From: CBDDHT01 sp965227905 | GTDB taxonomy: Bacteria; Pseudomonadota; Alphaproteobacteria; Rhizobiales; Methyloligellaceae | DNA length: 64,000 nucleotides | Assembly: GCA_965227905.1 (NCBI GenBank) | Contig: OZ245780.1 | Location: 310,001 to 374,000, forward strand | Reading direction: 5' to 3' | Shown: positions 33,247 to 43,327 of the stretch, in pieces | Position numbering within the stretch: position 1 is the stretch's first letter | Layout of the letters: every line of letters starts with the position of its first letter | Notes under the pieces: model-generated | Told to the model about the DNA's origin: nothing | The model's input: only the letters and a program-made list of their open reading frames with translations | The model's database searches: none | Program-made: the position numbers and the translations under genes

Positions 33247-34221
33247 ATGGCGCGGAATAAAATCGCGCTGATCGGCGCAGGCATGATCGGCGGTACTCTC
33301 GCACATCTTATTGGTTTGAAAGAGCTCGGCGACGTCGTGCTCTTCGACATCGTTGAGGATATGCCCATGGGCAAATGCCTCGACATTGCTGAATCGTCTC
33401 CCGTCGAAGGTTTCGACGCGGTGATGAAAGGCACAAATGAATATGCCGATATCAAGGGCGCAGATGTGGTCATTGTGACCGCCGGCGTGCCCCGCAAACC
33501 CGGTATGAGCAGGGATGACCTGCTGGAAATCAATCTCAAGGTCATGGAACAGGTCGGCGCCGGCATTAAGAAATACGCCCCGGACGCCTTCGTTATCTGC
33601 ATCACGAACCCCTTGGACGCGATGGTCTGGGCACTGCAGAAAGTGACCGGCCTGCCGCGAAACAAGGTCGTGGGCATGGCCGGCGTCCTGGATTCCGCCC
33701 GCTTCCGCCACTTCCTGGCTCTTGAATTCGATGTCTCGGTGGAAGATGTCAGTGCCTTCGTCCTTGGCGGACACGGCGACTCCATGGTTCCGATGATCCG
33801 CTATTCGACCGTGGCAGGCATTCCCCTGCCCGATCTCATCAAGATGCGATGGATCACCGAAAAGCGCCTTGAAGAAATCGTCCAGCGCACACGCGACGGC
33901 GGAGCTGAGATCGTTGGTTTGCTGAAGACCGGATCGGCCTACTACGCACCCGCCGCATCGGCGGTTGAGATGGCCGAGGCATATCTCAAGGACAAGAAGC
34001 GCGTTCTGCCTTGCGCCGCTTACTTGAACGGTGAGTATGGCGTTAAGGGCCTCTATATCGGCGTGCCTGTCGTCATTGGTCAAAAAGGCGTTGAACGCGT
34101 CGTTGAAATCAAACTCAATTCGTCTGAACGGGACGAATTCATGGGGTCCGTCGAGTCCGTGAAGAATCTCGTCGAAGCGTGCCAGAAGATTGCACCTGTT
34201 TTGGCGAGCGGTAGCCGGTAG
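33247..34221 (+). CDS. mdh: Malate dehydrogenase (LDH-like type)
   Basis: The 324-residue cytosolic enzyme oxidises malate to oxaloacetate with NAD+. It has the Rossmann motif 'IGAGMIGGTLAHL', substrate-binding 'RKPGMSRDDLLEIN', and catalytic His in 'LGGHGDSMVPM'. The form is the lactate-dehydrogenase-like one usual in alphaproteobacteria. I chose the ATG at 33247 because AAGGAG lies just upstream and the protein begins MARNKIALIG as in relatives; the frame extends to 33199. It leads the mdh-sucC-sucD-sucA-sucB-lpd series. Confidence 0.97.
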   Translation: MARNKIALIGAGMIGGTLAHLIGLKELGDVVLFDIVEDMPMGKCLDIAESSPVEGFDAVMKGTNEYADIKGADVVIVTAGVPRKPGMSRDDLLEINLKVMEQVGAGIKKYAPDAFVICITNPLDAMVWALQKVTGLPRNKVVGMAGVLDSARFRHFLALEFDVSVEDVSAFVLGGHGDSMVPMIRYSTVAGIPLPDLIKMRWITEKRLEEIVQRTRDGGAEIVGLLKTGSAYYAPAASAVEMAEAYLKDKKRVLPCAAYLNGEYGVKGLYIGVPVVIGQKGVERVVEIKLNSSERDEFMGSVESVKNLVEACQKIAPVLASGSR

Positions 34222-34293
34222 ATGTTCCAACACGAATTGAGGTAGGCTGCGTCTGGACCCATCAGGGTTCAGAGGTCGGGGAGGCAGAGCGAA

Positions 34294-35463
34294 ATGAATA
34301 TTCACGAGTATCAGGCCAAGGCCACATTGCGTGAGTTTGGCATCCCTGTCGCAACCGGCATCGCAGTTTTCTCTCCCGAAGAGGCCGTCAGCGCAGCCAA
34401 AGAACTCGGCGGATCGAAATGGGTCGTAAAAGCCCAGATCCATGCGGGTGGACGCGGCAAGGGTGGTGGTGTCAAGCTCGTCGAATCCATCGACGAGGTA
34501 CGTGCTGAAGCCGACCGAATGCTCGGCATGAATCTGGTTACCCATCAAACGGGCCCAGGTGGACGTATCGTACGTCGGGTCTATGTTGAAGAAGCGTCGG
34601 ATATTTCTCGCGAACTCTATTTGTCCTGCCTGGTCGACCGTGCGACGTCAAGGGTTGCCTTCATCTGCTCAACTGAGGGCGGGATGGATATCGAGGAAGT
34701 CGCAGCCGAGACGCCCGAGAAGATCCTTACCCTGACCATTGATCCGGCCTCCGGCTATTCCGGCTTTCACGGCCGGAAAGTGGCATTTGCCCTCGGCCTT
34801 GAAGGCAAGCAGGTCAAACAATGCGTCAAGCTGATCGGCGATCTCTATCGGGCATTCACTGAAAAGGATGCCAGCCTCGTCGAGATCAATCCGCTGGTCG
34901 TCACGGGTGCGGGCGATCTGCTCTGCCTCGACGCCAAGATGAACTTCGACTCGAACGCCCTCTTCCGCCACCCCGATATCATGGAGCTTCGCGATATCGA
35001 CGAGGAAGATCCTGCGGAAGTCGAGGCTTCGCGCTTCGATCTGAACTATGTGAAGCTCGACGGCAGCATTGGCTGCATGGTCAACGGCGCCGGACTCGCC
35101 ATGTCGACCATGGATATCATCAAGCTCTACGGTTCCTCGCCAGCCAATTTCCTGGATGTCGGCGGCGGTGCCAACAAAGAGCAGGTCATGAACGCCTTCA
35201 AGATCATTCTCTCGGACGAGAATGTGAAAGGCATTCTGGTCAATATCTTCGGTGGCATCATGCGATGCGACATCATTGCCGAAGGCATCGTCGCGGCCGC
35301 CAAGGAAATGGATATTTCGGTTCCTCTGGTGGTGCGCCTCGAAGGAACGAATGTGGATCTGGGCAAGAAAATTCTCAACGATTCCGGTCTTGCCATCATC
35401 GCAGCCGACGATCTCGCCGATGCGGCAGAGAAGATCGTTGCGCAGGTGAAGGGAAATGGGTGA
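34294..35463 (+). CDS. sucC: Succinyl-CoA synthetase (ADP-forming) beta subunit
   Basis: The 389-residue ATP-grasp subunit binds the nucleotide and the succinate. It begins MNIHEYQAKATLREFGI and shows 'KWVVKAQIHAGGRGKGGGVKL', 'DASLVEINPLVV' and 'GSIGCMVNGAGLAMSTMDIIK', all characteristic. With SucD it converts succinyl-CoA, phosphate and ADP to succinate, CoA and ATP in the TCA cycle. GGAGG precedes the ATG. It lies 72 bases after mdh and 64 before sucD, the usual arrangement. Confidence 0.97.
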   Translation: MNIHEYQAKATLREFGIPVATGIAVFSPEEAVSAAKELGGSKWVVKAQIHAGGRGKGGGVKLVESIDEVRAEADRMLGMNLVTHQTGPGGRIVRRVYVEEASDISRELYLSCLVDRATSRVAFICSTEGGMDIEEVAAETPEKILTLTIDPASGYSGFHGRKVAFALGLEGKQVKQCVKLIGDLYRAFTEKDASLVEINPLVVTGAGDLLCLDAKMNFDSNALFRHPDIMELRDIDEEDPAEVEASRFDLNYVKLDGSIGCMVNGAGLAMSTMDIIKLYGSSPANFLDVGGGANKEQVMNAFKIILSDENVKGILVNIFGGIMRCDIIAEGIVAAAKEMDISVPLVVRLEGTNVDLGKKILNDSGLAIIAADDLADAAEKIVAQVKGNG

Positions 35464-35527
35464 AACGAGCGCAGCCAGTGACGCGAGCACGATCCCGTCA
35501 ACGGCACGATTGATTTAGGGGAACGCC

Positions 35528-36403
35528 ATGGCCGTACTCGTCGACAGCAATACCAAGGTCATCTGCCAGGGCTTTACCGGCAGCCAGGGCACCTTCCATT
35601 CGGAGCAGGCTATCGCCTATGGCACCCAGATGGTCGGCGGTGTAACACCGGGAAAAGGTGGTGGTCAGCATCTGGGACTTCCCGTATTCGATACGGTTGG
35701 CGAAGCCGTCGAGAAAGCCGGCGCCAATGCCAGCGTTATCTATGTGCCGCCGCCCTTCGCTGCAGACGCCATCCTGGAAGCGATCGATGCCGAAATCCCG
35801 CTTGTCGTCTGTATCACGGAAGGCATTCCTGTCGTCGATATGGTCAAAGTGAAACGGGCGCTATCGGGCTCGAACACCCGGCTCGTGGGCCCGAATTGCC
35901 CAGGTGTCATTACGCCCGAACAGTGCAAGATTGGCATTATGCCAGGTCATATTCACAAACCTGGGTCGGTCGGAATCGTCTCGCGTTCCGGTACGTTGAC
36001 CTACGAGGCTGTCGCGCAGACGACTGCTGCCGGCCTTGGACAGTCAACCTGCATCGGCATCGGCGGTGATCCGGTCAATGGTACCAACTTCATCGATTGC
36101 CTCGATCTGTTCCTCGGCGACGAGAAGACGGAATCCATCATCATGATCGGCGAAATCGGCGGTTCCGCCGAAGAGGAAGCCGCAGAGTTCCTCAACCAGT
36201 CGAAGGTCAAAAAGCCGGTCGTCGGATTCATTGCCGGTGTGACGGCGCCTCCAGGACGGCGCATGGGCCATGCCGGCGCGATTATTGCCGGCGGCAAGGG
36301 TGGCGCCGAAGACAAGATTGCAGCGATGCAGGCGGCAGGCATTTCGGTTGCCGACTCGCCAGCAGCGCTTGGAACAACGCTCGTAGAGCGTCTGAAGGGT
36401 TAG
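35528..36403 (+). CDS. sucD: Succinyl-CoA synthetase alpha subunit
   Basis: The 291-residue subunit binds CoA and carries the phosphorylated His in 'GRRMGHAGAIIAGG'. The N-terminal CoA-binding fold is marked by 'TKVICQGFTGSQGTFHSEQAI', and 'GPNCPGVITPEQCKIGIMPG' is the family signature. It works with SucC. AGGGGA precedes the ATG. Length and residues are normal for the family. Confidence 0.97.
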   Translation: MAVLVDSNTKVICQGFTGSQGTFHSEQAIAYGTQMVGGVTPGKGGGQHLGLPVFDTVGEAVEKAGANASVIYVPPPFAADAILEAIDAEIPLVVCITEGIPVVDMVKVKRALSGSNTRLVGPNCPGVITPEQCKIGIMPGHIHKPGSVGIVSRSGTLTYEAVAQTTAAGLGQSTCIGIGGDPVNGTNFIDCLDLFLGDEKTESIIMIGEIGGSAEEEAAEFLNQSKVKKPVVGFIAGVTAPPGRRMGHAGAIIAGGKGGAEDKIAAMQAAGISVADSPAALGTTLVERLKG

Positions 36404-36472
36404 CGACTGCCGCGCTTTGCGGGCTGCGGCGGTACAGGAAATTGAAATGTCCTGAAGCCAGGAGGTCGGCCA

Positions 36473-39418
36473 ATGGCAAGGCAGGATTTGAATGAAGCAT
36501 TCGCTCGCACGGCGTTTCTGCACGGCGCGAATGCAAGCTATATCGAAGATCTCTACGCCCGGTATCAAGACAATCCGGCATCCGTGGAGGCCGATTGGCA
36601 GGCGTTCTTCCAAAATCTGAAAGATGGCAACGGAGCGGACCCGGAACCAACCGGGCCGTCCTGGAAACGCGCCGATTGGCCGCTCCCGGCTGACGGCAAC
36701 ATCGTCGGAGCTTTTGCTGGCGAAGAGGTTGAACTGGAGCGTCATCTCGAGCGCAAGATTCGTGGGACCGCCCAAAGCCTTGGCGTCGATCTGACCGGCG
36801 ATCTGGCTCTGTCCGCCACACGGGACTCCGTTCGGGCCCTGATGCTTATCCGTTCGTTCCGCGTGCGCGGACACCTTGCTGCCAATCTCGATCCACTTGG
36901 CTTGGAAAAGAAGGTCGCCCATCCGGAACTTGACCCGGCTTCCTACGGCTTTACCCGTCGGGACTTTGATCGCCGCATCTTCCTGGACCATGTGCTGGGT
37001 CTCGAATTTGCGACGATCACCGAGATGATGGAGATCCTGAACCGGACCTACTGTTCCACGATCGGTGTCGAGTTCATGCATATCTCGACGCCGGAAGAAA
37101 AAGGCTGGATCCAGGAGCGGATGGAGGGCAAGGACAAAGAGGTGACCTTTACGCCGGAAGGCAAGAAGGCGATCCTTTCCAAGCTCATCGAGTCCGAGTC
37201 TTTCGAAAAATTCATTGACGTCAAGTATACCGGCACAAAGCGGTTCGGCCTCGATGGAGCGGAAGCAGCTGTTCCCGCACTTGAGCAGATCATAAAGCGC
37301 GGCGGAAATCTCGGTGTACGAGACATCATCCTCGGCATGCCCCATCGCGGCCGCCTGAACGTTCTGGCGAATGTGATGGGCAAACCCTATCGCGCCATTT
37401 TCAACGAGTTTAAGGGCGGTTCATCCAACCCTGACGACGTTGAGGGCTCGGGCGACGTCAAATATCATCTCGGGGCATCTTCCGACCGGGAGTTCGACGG
37501 CAATAACGTGCATCTGTCGCTGACCGCCAACCCATCGCATCTCGAGATCGTCGATCCGGTTGTTCTGGGCAAGGTTCGCGCGAAACAGGACCAACGCGAC
37601 GACAAGAAACGCAATCAGGTATTGCCGCTCTTGCTGCATGGCGATGCCGCGTTTGCCGGCCAAGGCGTCGTTGCCGAGTGTTTTGGTCTGTCAGGTCTCG
37701 CCGGACACAGAACCGGTGGATCGATCCACTTCATCGTCAACAATCAGATCGGCTTTACTGCCAGTCCACATCACTCGCGGTCATCGCCCTACCCGTCCGA
37801 TGTCGCCCGAATGATCGAGGCACCGATTTTTCACGTGAATGGCGACGATCCGGAAGCTGTCGTCCATGTGGCCAAGGTGGCTACCGAATTTCGCCAGGAA
37901 TTCAACAAGCCCGTGGTCATCGACATGTTTTGCTACAGGCGTCACGGCCACAACGAAGGCGACGAGCCGGCCTTTACGCAGCCGCGCATGTACAAGCAGA
38001 TTCGCAAGCATCCCACGGTCATCAACATTTATGGCGACCGGCTGGTTCAAGAGGGGCTCTTTTCAGCCGAAGAAGTGGATCAGCTCAAAGCCGATTTTCG
38101 CGCTCAACTGGAAACCGAGTTCGACATCGCCGACAGCTACAAGCCCAACAAGGCCGATTGGCTCGACGGGAAGTGGTCGGGCATCGGTTTTGCGGACGAA
38201 GGCGCGCGGCGTGGCGAGACCGGATTTGAAATCGACAAGCTGCGCGACATCGGGGTCTCGCTGACGAAGGTTCCGGAGACGCTGAACGTCCACAAGACAA
38301 TCCAGCGACTCCTGAAAAACCGTCGGACGATGGTCGAAGAAGGCGTGGCAATCGATTGGGGTATGGCCGAAGCGCTCGCATTTGGCACCCTTCTGAACGA
38401 AGGCTTCCGTGTTAGGCTGTCGGGTCAGGACTCCGAACGCGGCACCTTCTCGCAGCGCCATTCGGTGATCATCGATCAGGAATCGGAAGAGCGCTTCACG
38501 CCCCTTCAGAATATCGCACCTGACCAGGCCAGGTTCGAAGTCATCAATTCAATGCTCTCGGAAGAGGCAGTTCTTGGGTTCGAATATGGCTACAGCCTTG
38601 CTGAACCAAACGCCCTGGTGTGTTGGGAGGCACAATTTGGCGATTTCGCGAACGGTGCGCAGGTTGTCATCGATCAGTTCATCTCGTCGGGTGAGCGCAA
38701 ATGGCTCCGAATGTCCGGTCTCGTGTTGTTGCTGCCGCATGGCTATGAGGGCCAGGGGCCGGAACACTCATCGGCAAGGCTCGAGCGCTACTTGCAGAGT
38801 TCGGCCGAAGACAATTGGCAGATCTGCAATTGCACGACCCCGGCCAATTATTTCCATGTGCTGCGCCGGCAGCTCCACCGGAAATTCCGGAAACCGCTCG
38901 TCCTGATGACTCCCAAATCGCTGCTGCGGCATAAGCGTGTCATATCAACAATCGAAGATCTGGGCCCTGACTCCACATTCCATCGTGTGCTCTGGGACGA
39001 CGCTCAGCACCTGGACAACCAAGCGATCAAGCTTGTCCCGGACGATGAGATCAAGCGTGTCGTCATGTGCTCGGGCAAGGTCTATTACGATCTCTATGAT
39101 TGGCGCGAGAAGAACGGCATCGACAATGTCTATCTCCTGCGACTGGAACAACTCTACCCCTTCCCGGCTCGGGCGCTGATCCAGGAGCTCGGACGCTTCT
39201 CAGGGGCGGAGATGGTCTGGTGTCAGGAAGAGCCCAAGAATATGGGTGCCTGGAGCTTTGTTGAACCCAATATTGAATGGGTCCTCGACCATATCGAAGC
39301 CAAACACAAGCGACCGGTCTATGCCGGTCGGGCAGCGTCGGCATCGACAGCGACAGGCATGATGAGCCGGCACATCGCAGAACTACAGGCATTCCTCGAA
39401 GAGGCACTTACGATTTGA
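36473..39418 (+). CDS. sucA: 2-Oxoglutarate dehydrogenase E1 component
   Basis: The 981-residue thiamine-diphosphate enzyme decarboxylates 2-oxoglutarate and passes succinyl groups to SucB. An N-terminal SucB-binding segment (FLHGANASYIEDLYARYQ) comes first. Next are 'LGMPHRGRLNVLANVMGKP', 'LHGDAAFAGQGVVAE' and 'TGGSIHFIVNNQIGFT' of the ThDP domain, and the transketolase-like part with 'LLPHGYEGQGPEHSSAR'. The ribosome site AGGAGGT is perfect, 6 bases from the ATG, implying strong translation. It lies 69 bases after sucD and 43 before sucB. Confidence 0.97.
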   Translation: MARQDLNEAFARTAFLHGANASYIEDLYARYQDNPASVEADWQAFFQNLKDGNGADPEPTGPSWKRADWPLPADGNIVGAFAGEEVELERHLERKIRGTAQSLGVDLTGDLALSATRDSVRALMLIRSFRVRGHLAANLDPLGLEKKVAHPELDPASYGFTRRDFDRRIFLDHVLGLEFATITEMMEILNRTYCSTIGVEFMHISTPEEKGWIQERMEGKDKEVTFTPEGKKAILSKLIESESFEKFIDVKYTGTKRFGLDGAEAAVPALEQIIKRGGNLGVRDIILGMPHRGRLNVLANVMGKPYRAIFNEFKGGSSNPDDVEGSGDVKYHLGASSDREFDGNNVHLSLTANPSHLEIVDPVVLGKVRAKQDQRDDKKRNQVLPLLLHGDAAFAGQGVVAECFGLSGLAGHRTGGSIHFIVNNQIGFTASPHHSRSSPYPSDVARMIEAPIFHVNGDDPEAVVHVAKVATEFRQEFNKPVVIDMFCYRRHGHNEGDEPAFTQPRMYKQIRKHPTVINIYGDRLVQEGLFSAEEVDQLKADFRAQLETEFDIADSYKPNKADWLDGKWSGIGFADEGARRGETGFEIDKLRDIGVSLTKVPETLNVHKTIQRLLKNRRTMVEEGVAIDWGMAEALAFGTLLNEGFRVRLSGQDSERGTFSQRHSVIIDQESEERFTPLQNIAPDQARFEVINSMLSEEAVLGFEYGYSLAEPNALVCWEAQFGDFANGAQVVIDQFISSGERKWLRMSGLVLLLPHGYEGQGPEHSSARLERYLQSSAEDNWQICNCTTPANYFHVLRRQLHRKFRKPLVLMTPKSLLRHKRVISTIEDLGPDSTFHRVLWDDAQHLDNQAIKLVPDDEIKRVVMCSGKVYYDLYDWREKNGIDNVYLLRLEQLYPFPARALIQELGRFSGAEMVWCQEEPKNMGAWSFVEPNIEWVLDHIEAKHKRPVYAGRAASASTATGMMSRHIAELQAFLEEALTI

Positions 39419-39461
39419 TGGCACGGTCCCGCAATGTGCGGGCGGCAAAAGGGCGGTATCC

Positions 39462-40712
39462 ATGACAACAGAAATCCGCGTCCCGACACTCGGCGAATCC
39501 GTTACGGAAGCGACAGTCGGGCAATGGTTTAAAAAAGCAGGCGACGCGGTGAATGCCGATGAGCCCCTCGTCGAGCTCGAAACGGACAAGGTCACGGTGG
39601 AAGTACCGGCACCGGCGGCCGGCGTGCTCGAAGATATATCGGTAAAAGAGGGCGAGACTGTTGAAGTCGGAGCGCTCCTTGGCGCTATTGCCGAAGGCGC
39701 TGCAGCGGCTGCAAAGCCGGCCGAAGCGCCACCTGCTGCTCCGGCCGAGGCGCCTGCCGCCGATGCGGGAGATGCCGGCACGCTGTCCCCCGCGGTCCGC
39801 AAGATGGTCGACGAAAATTCACTCGACCCGGCACAGATACCGGCAACCGGGAAAGGCGGCCGTCTCCTAAAGGAAGATGTGCAGAATTATCTGAAGGCAC
39901 AGGCTGCAGCGGCGGCACCGGCCGCTGCAGAAAATGTCGTGCCGCTTGTTGCACCCGCCCCCGCCGCGACTCCGACCGCCGCGCCACGCGCGCCTGTCGC
40001 TGCAACCGATGCCGAGCGGGAAGAACGCGTCCGGATGAGCAAACTGCGCCAGACGATCGCACGGCGTCTGAAGGATGCTCAGAACACAGCCGCAATGCTG
40101 ACCACTTTCAACGAAGTGGACATGACGGCCGTAATGGCCATGCGCAAACAGTATCGCGACATTTTTGAAAAGAAGCACGGTGTGCGGCTGGGCTTTATGG
40201 GATTCTTCGTCAAGGCCTGCATTCAAGCCTTGCGCGAGGTTCCGGAGGTCAATGCCGAGATCGACGGTACGGACGTCATCTACAAGAATTACTACCACGT
40301 TGGAATTGCGGTCGGAACGGACCGTGGGCTCGTTGTCCCCGTCGTGCGCGACGCGGACCAAATGTCCCTCCCTCAAATAGAAGCGACGATTACCGATTTT
40401 GGCAAAAAGGCCCGAGACGGCCAGCTCGGCATCGAGGACATGCAAGGCGGCACGTTCACGATCACCAATGGCGGCGTCTTCGGTTCCCTCAATTCAACGC
40501 CAATCCTGAATGCACCTCAGTCCGGCATCCTCGGTATGCACAAGATCCAGGAGCGGCCAATGGTCATTGATGGCGAAATCCAGATCAGACCGATGATGTA
40601 TCTCGCCATGTCCTACGATCATCGCGTCGTCGACGGGCAGGGTGCTGTAACATTCCTGGTGCGCGTCAAGGAGTGTCTCGAAGATCCGCAGCGTCTGGTT
40701 CTGGACCTCTGA
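39462..40712 (+). CDS. sucB: 2-Oxoglutarate dehydrogenase E2 component (dihydrolipoyl succinyltransferase)
   Basis: The 416-residue E2 core has one lipoyl domain (Lys43 in 'ELETDKVTVEVPAP'), an Ala/Pro-rich linker and a peripheral-subunit-binding domain near 105-145 ('SPAVRKMVDENSLDPAQIP'). A second Ala/Pro linker leads to the catalytic domain with His and Asp in 'SYDHRVVDGQG'. It transfers succinyl from SucA to CoA. Both linkers are long, as in rhizobial homologues. It starts at an ATG with AAAAGGGCGG upstream. Confidence 0.97.
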   Translation: MTTEIRVPTLGESVTEATVGQWFKKAGDAVNADEPLVELETDKVTVEVPAPAAGVLEDISVKEGETVEVGALLGAIAEGAAAAAKPAEAPPAAPAEAPAADAGDAGTLSPAVRKMVDENSLDPAQIPATGKGGRLLKEDVQNYLKAQAAAAAPAAAENVVPLVAPAPAATPTAAPRAPVAATDAEREERVRMSKLRQTIARRLKDAQNTAAMLTTFNEVDMTAVMAMRKQYRDIFEKKHGVRLGFMGFFVKACIQALREVPEVNAEIDGTDVIYKNYYHVGIAVGTDRGLVVPVVRDADQMSLPQIEATITDFGKKARDGQLGIEDMQGGTFTITNGGVFGSLNSTPILNAPQSGILGMHKIQERPMVIDGEIQIRPMMYLAMSYDHRVVDGQGAVTFLVRVKECLEDPQRLVLDL

Positions 40713-40791
40713 TCCGTTACATCGATCGTGACATAGTGGTTGCAGCGCGACGATGCTGCCGGCTGAGCGATGAAAAGAAGGCAAGAGTGAA

Positions 40792-42195
40792 ATGGCTGAT
40801 GCTTACGATCTCGTGGTGATTGGAACCGGCCCCGGCGGCTATGTCTGTGCCATCCGTGCAGCCCAACTCGGCATGAAGGTCGCGGTCGTCGAAAAACGAG
40901 GCGCTCATGGCGGCACGTGCCTCAACGTTGGTTGTATTCCTTCGAAAGCGCTGCTTCACGCGTCTGAATTGTTCGAGGAGGCCGGCCACTCAATGTCCGG
41001 CATGGGCGTCAACGTCAGCCCGACCCTGGATCTCGTTGCCATGCTGGCCTTTAAGGACGAAGGTGTGAGCGGGAATGTCGCTGGTGTCGAGTATCTGCTG
41101 AAGAAGAATAAGATCGACGCTCATGACGGCATCGGTAAGATCAAATCCGCCAGCGAAGTCGAGGTTACCAACGAGGCCGGTGAAAGCACGACGTTGACGA
41201 CAAAGAACATCGTCATCGCGACAGGATCGGACGTCGCTAATCTTCCGGGCGTCGAAATCGATGAGAAACGGGTCGTATCTTCAACGGGTGCGCTTGAATT
41301 GGAGACCGTTCCCGAGAAGATGGTCGTCGTCGGGGCCGGATATATCGGTCTTGAACTCGGGTCCGTCTGGCGCCGCCTTGGATCAGAAGTCACCGTTGTG
41401 GAGTTCCTTGACCGCATCACGCCTGGAATGGACGGCGAGGTTGCAAAGAACTTCCAACGCATCCTCAAGAAACAAGGCATCAAGTTTCAGCTCGGCCAGA
41501 AGGTTACCGGCGTCGAGGCGTCGGATGATGGCTGCAAAGTGTCAATCGAGCCGGTCAAAGGCGGCGATACTCAGACGATTGATTGCGATGTCGTCTTGGT
41601 CTCGATCGGCCGGACACCCTATACCGAAGGCCTCGGCCTTGAGGATGTCGGTGTTGCACTCGATGAACGTGGCCGGGTTGAGATCGACACACATTTCAAG
41701 ACCAATGTCGACGGCATCTACGCCATTGGCGATGTTGTGAAAGGTGCCATGCTCGCCCACAAGGCGGAAGACGAAGGCGTCGCCGTCGCCGAAATTCTGG
41801 CCGGTCAGTCGGGTCATGTGAACTATGACGCTATTCCCGGCGTCGTCTACACGACACCGGAAGTAGCCGCGGTCGGCAAAACGGAAGAAGAGCTGAAGGA
41901 AGCCGACATTCCCTACACAGTTGGGAAATTCCCCTTTACAGCAAATGGCCGCGCGAAGGTGAACCGGACCACCGATGGCTTCGTCAAGATCCTTGCCCAC
42001 GCGGAGACCGATCGCATTCTCGGCGTCCATATGATCGGGCCTCATGTCGGCAATCTAATTGCCGAGGCCGTTATTGCCATGGAGCTCGGTGCGAGCGCAG
42101 AGGATCTCGCACGCTCAAGCCATCCGCATCCGACGCTGACCGAAGCCGTCAAAGAAGCAGCGCTGGCCGTCGGAAAACGCGCTCTGCATATGTGA
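40792..42195 (+). CDS. lpd: Dihydrolipoyl dehydrogenase (E3)
   Basis: The 467-residue flavoprotein reoxidises lipoamide for 2-oxoglutarate dehydrogenase. It has FAD motif 'GTGPGGYVCAIRAAQLG', redox Cys43 and Cys48 in 'GGTCLNVGCIPSKALL', NAD motif 'VVGAGYIGLELGSVWRRLG' and the C-terminal catalytic His in 'SSHPHPTLTEA'. It is 79 bases after sucB, last in the TCA gene run. A palindromic repeat follows and may end the transcript. Confidence 0.97.
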   Translation: MADAYDLVVIGTGPGGYVCAIRAAQLGMKVAVVEKRGAHGGTCLNVGCIPSKALLHASELFEEAGHSMSGMGVNVSPTLDLVAMLAFKDEGVSGNVAGVEYLLKKNKIDAHDGIGKIKSASEVEVTNEAGESTTLTTKNIVIATGSDVANLPGVEIDEKRVVSSTGALELETVPEKMVVVGAGYIGLELGSVWRRLGSEVTVVEFLDRITPGMDGEVAKNFQRILKKQGIKFQLGQKVTGVEASDDGCKVSIEPVKGGDTQTIDCDVVLVSIGRTPYTEGLGLEDVGVALDERGRVEIDTHFKTNVDGIYAIGDVVKGAMLAHKAEDEGVAVAEILAGQSGHVNYDAIPGVVYTTPEVAAVGKTEEELKEADIPYTVGKFPFTANGRAKVNRTTDGFVKILAHAETDRILGVHMIGPHVGNLIAEAVIAMELGASAEDLARSSHPHPTLTEAVKEAALAVGKRALHM

Positions 42196-42225
42196 GCTGC
42201 TCCTGTTCACACCACCAATGCAACA

Positions 42226-42302
42226 CCCCGGACTTGATCCGGGGTCCAGGGCTACGAGCACGATCTTTCTCCAGAGCCCTGGGTCCCGGATCAAGTCCGG
42301 GA
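42226..42302. repeat. GC-rich palindromic repeat, copy 2
   Basis: Left arm 42226-42252 (starting CCCCGGACTTGATCCGGGGT) and right arm 42275-42302 are near-perfect reverse complements, separated by about 22 bases. Each arm also folds on itself (CCGGA...TCCGG). The element is of the same type as 23758-23837. It lies between the convergent lpd and coaA genes, a typical place for such elements, where it may act as a bidirectional terminator. Confidence 0.85.
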
Positions 42303-42346
42303 CGTCGATAGTGCCGTGAAACGAAACTTTATCGGCACGTGCAATC

Positions 42347-43300
42347 CTAAAGCTTCCGGAGCGCCACGGACTCCACCGCATGATCAGCGCCTTTGTGCAG
42401 TATCAAATGCGCACGCTGGCGTGTTGGAAGGATATTCTCCTGCAAATTCAGGAGGTTGATGTTCCGCCAAATGCCGAGGCCTGTTGCCAGTGCCTCCTGG
42501 TCATCCAGCTTCGAATAGCGATGGAAATAGGCCTTGGGATCCGTAAACGCCGTCTCCCGAAGCCGCAGGAACCGCTCCACATACCAACTCTCGATAATCT
42601 TGTCTGGCGCATCGATGTAGATCGAGAAATCGAAAAAGTCGGAAACGAAAGGAATCGCTTTTCCGCCTTTGGGCAGCGTTGCCGGCTGCAGGACATTGAG
42701 CCCTTCAACAATCAGGATATCGGGACGATCGACCGTGATGACGTCGTCGGGCACAATGTCGTAGCTGAAATGCGAATAGACAGGCGCACGCACATTGCGG
42801 CGCCCAGCTTTTACATCACCCATAAAACGCAGAAGGCGTGGAATGTCGAAGCTCTCGGGAAAGCCCTTCCGGTGCATGAGATCGCGCTCTTCCAGCACGG
42901 CATTGGGAAGCAGAAATCCATCGGTTGGCAGCAGATCCACACGTGGCGTATTCGGCCAGCGTGCCAAGAGCGACTGCAGGACGCGCGCCGTTGTGCTCTT
43001 GCCGACAGCAACACTTCCGGCCATGCCGATAATGAAGGGCATCTTGCCGTCGGTTTGACCAAGAAAACCGGATGTGGCGGCGTGCAATCCCTGGGCCGCT
43101 GCCACATAGTAGTTGAGCAGCCTTGAGAGCGGCAGATAGATATCCACGACCTCGTCCATGGAGACACGCTGCATAAGGCCGCTCGCCTGCTCCAGGTCTT
43201 CCTCGGTCAATGTCAGCGGCATATCGGCGCGCAGCTTCGCCCACTCATCTCTCGAGAATGTCCGATAGGGCGAGAACTTGCGAGACTGGCGACGGCTCAT
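42347..43300 (-). CDS. coaA: Pantothenate kinase, type I
   Basis: The 317-residue kinase has the P-loop 'GMAGSVAVGKSTTA' and the type I signatures 'LLPTDGFLLPNAVLEER', 'KGFPESFD' and 'APVYSHFSYDIV'. It phosphorylates pantothenate with ATP, the first step to coenzyme A, and is normally inhibited by CoA. It is the last gene of the his cluster, 27 bases after hisE, an order usual in Hyphomicrobiales. Confidence 0.95.
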   Translation of the reverse strand: MSRRQSRKFSPYRTFSRDEWAKLRADMPLTLTEEDLEQASGLMQRVSMDEVVDIYLPLSRLLNYYVAAAQGLHAATSGFLGQTDGKMPFIIGMAGSVAVGKSTTARVLQSLLARWPNTPRVDLLPTDGFLLPNAVLEERDLMHRKGFPESFDIPRLLRFMGDVKAGRRNVRAPVYSHFSYDIVPDDVITVDRPDILIVEGLNVLQPATLPKGGKAIPFVSDFFDFSIYIDAPDKIIESWYVERFLRLRETAFTDPKAYFHRYSKLDDQEALATGLGIWRNINLLNLQENILPTRQRAHLILHKGADHAVESVALRKL

Positions 43301-43327
43301 CTTATTGCCCGGGTCGCGGCACCGCGA

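Noticed and set aside
33178..34548. Long minus-strand frame of 456 codons opposite mdh and sucC
   Set aside because: It is the mirror of two certain genes, with His/Asp/Arg-rich composition typical of antisense frames in GC-rich DNA and no family signature.
36044..37345. Minus-strand frame of 433 codons opposite sucD and sucA
   Set aside because: The opposite strand carries sucD and sucA with intact catalytic motifs; the frame has no ribosome site or recognisable domain.
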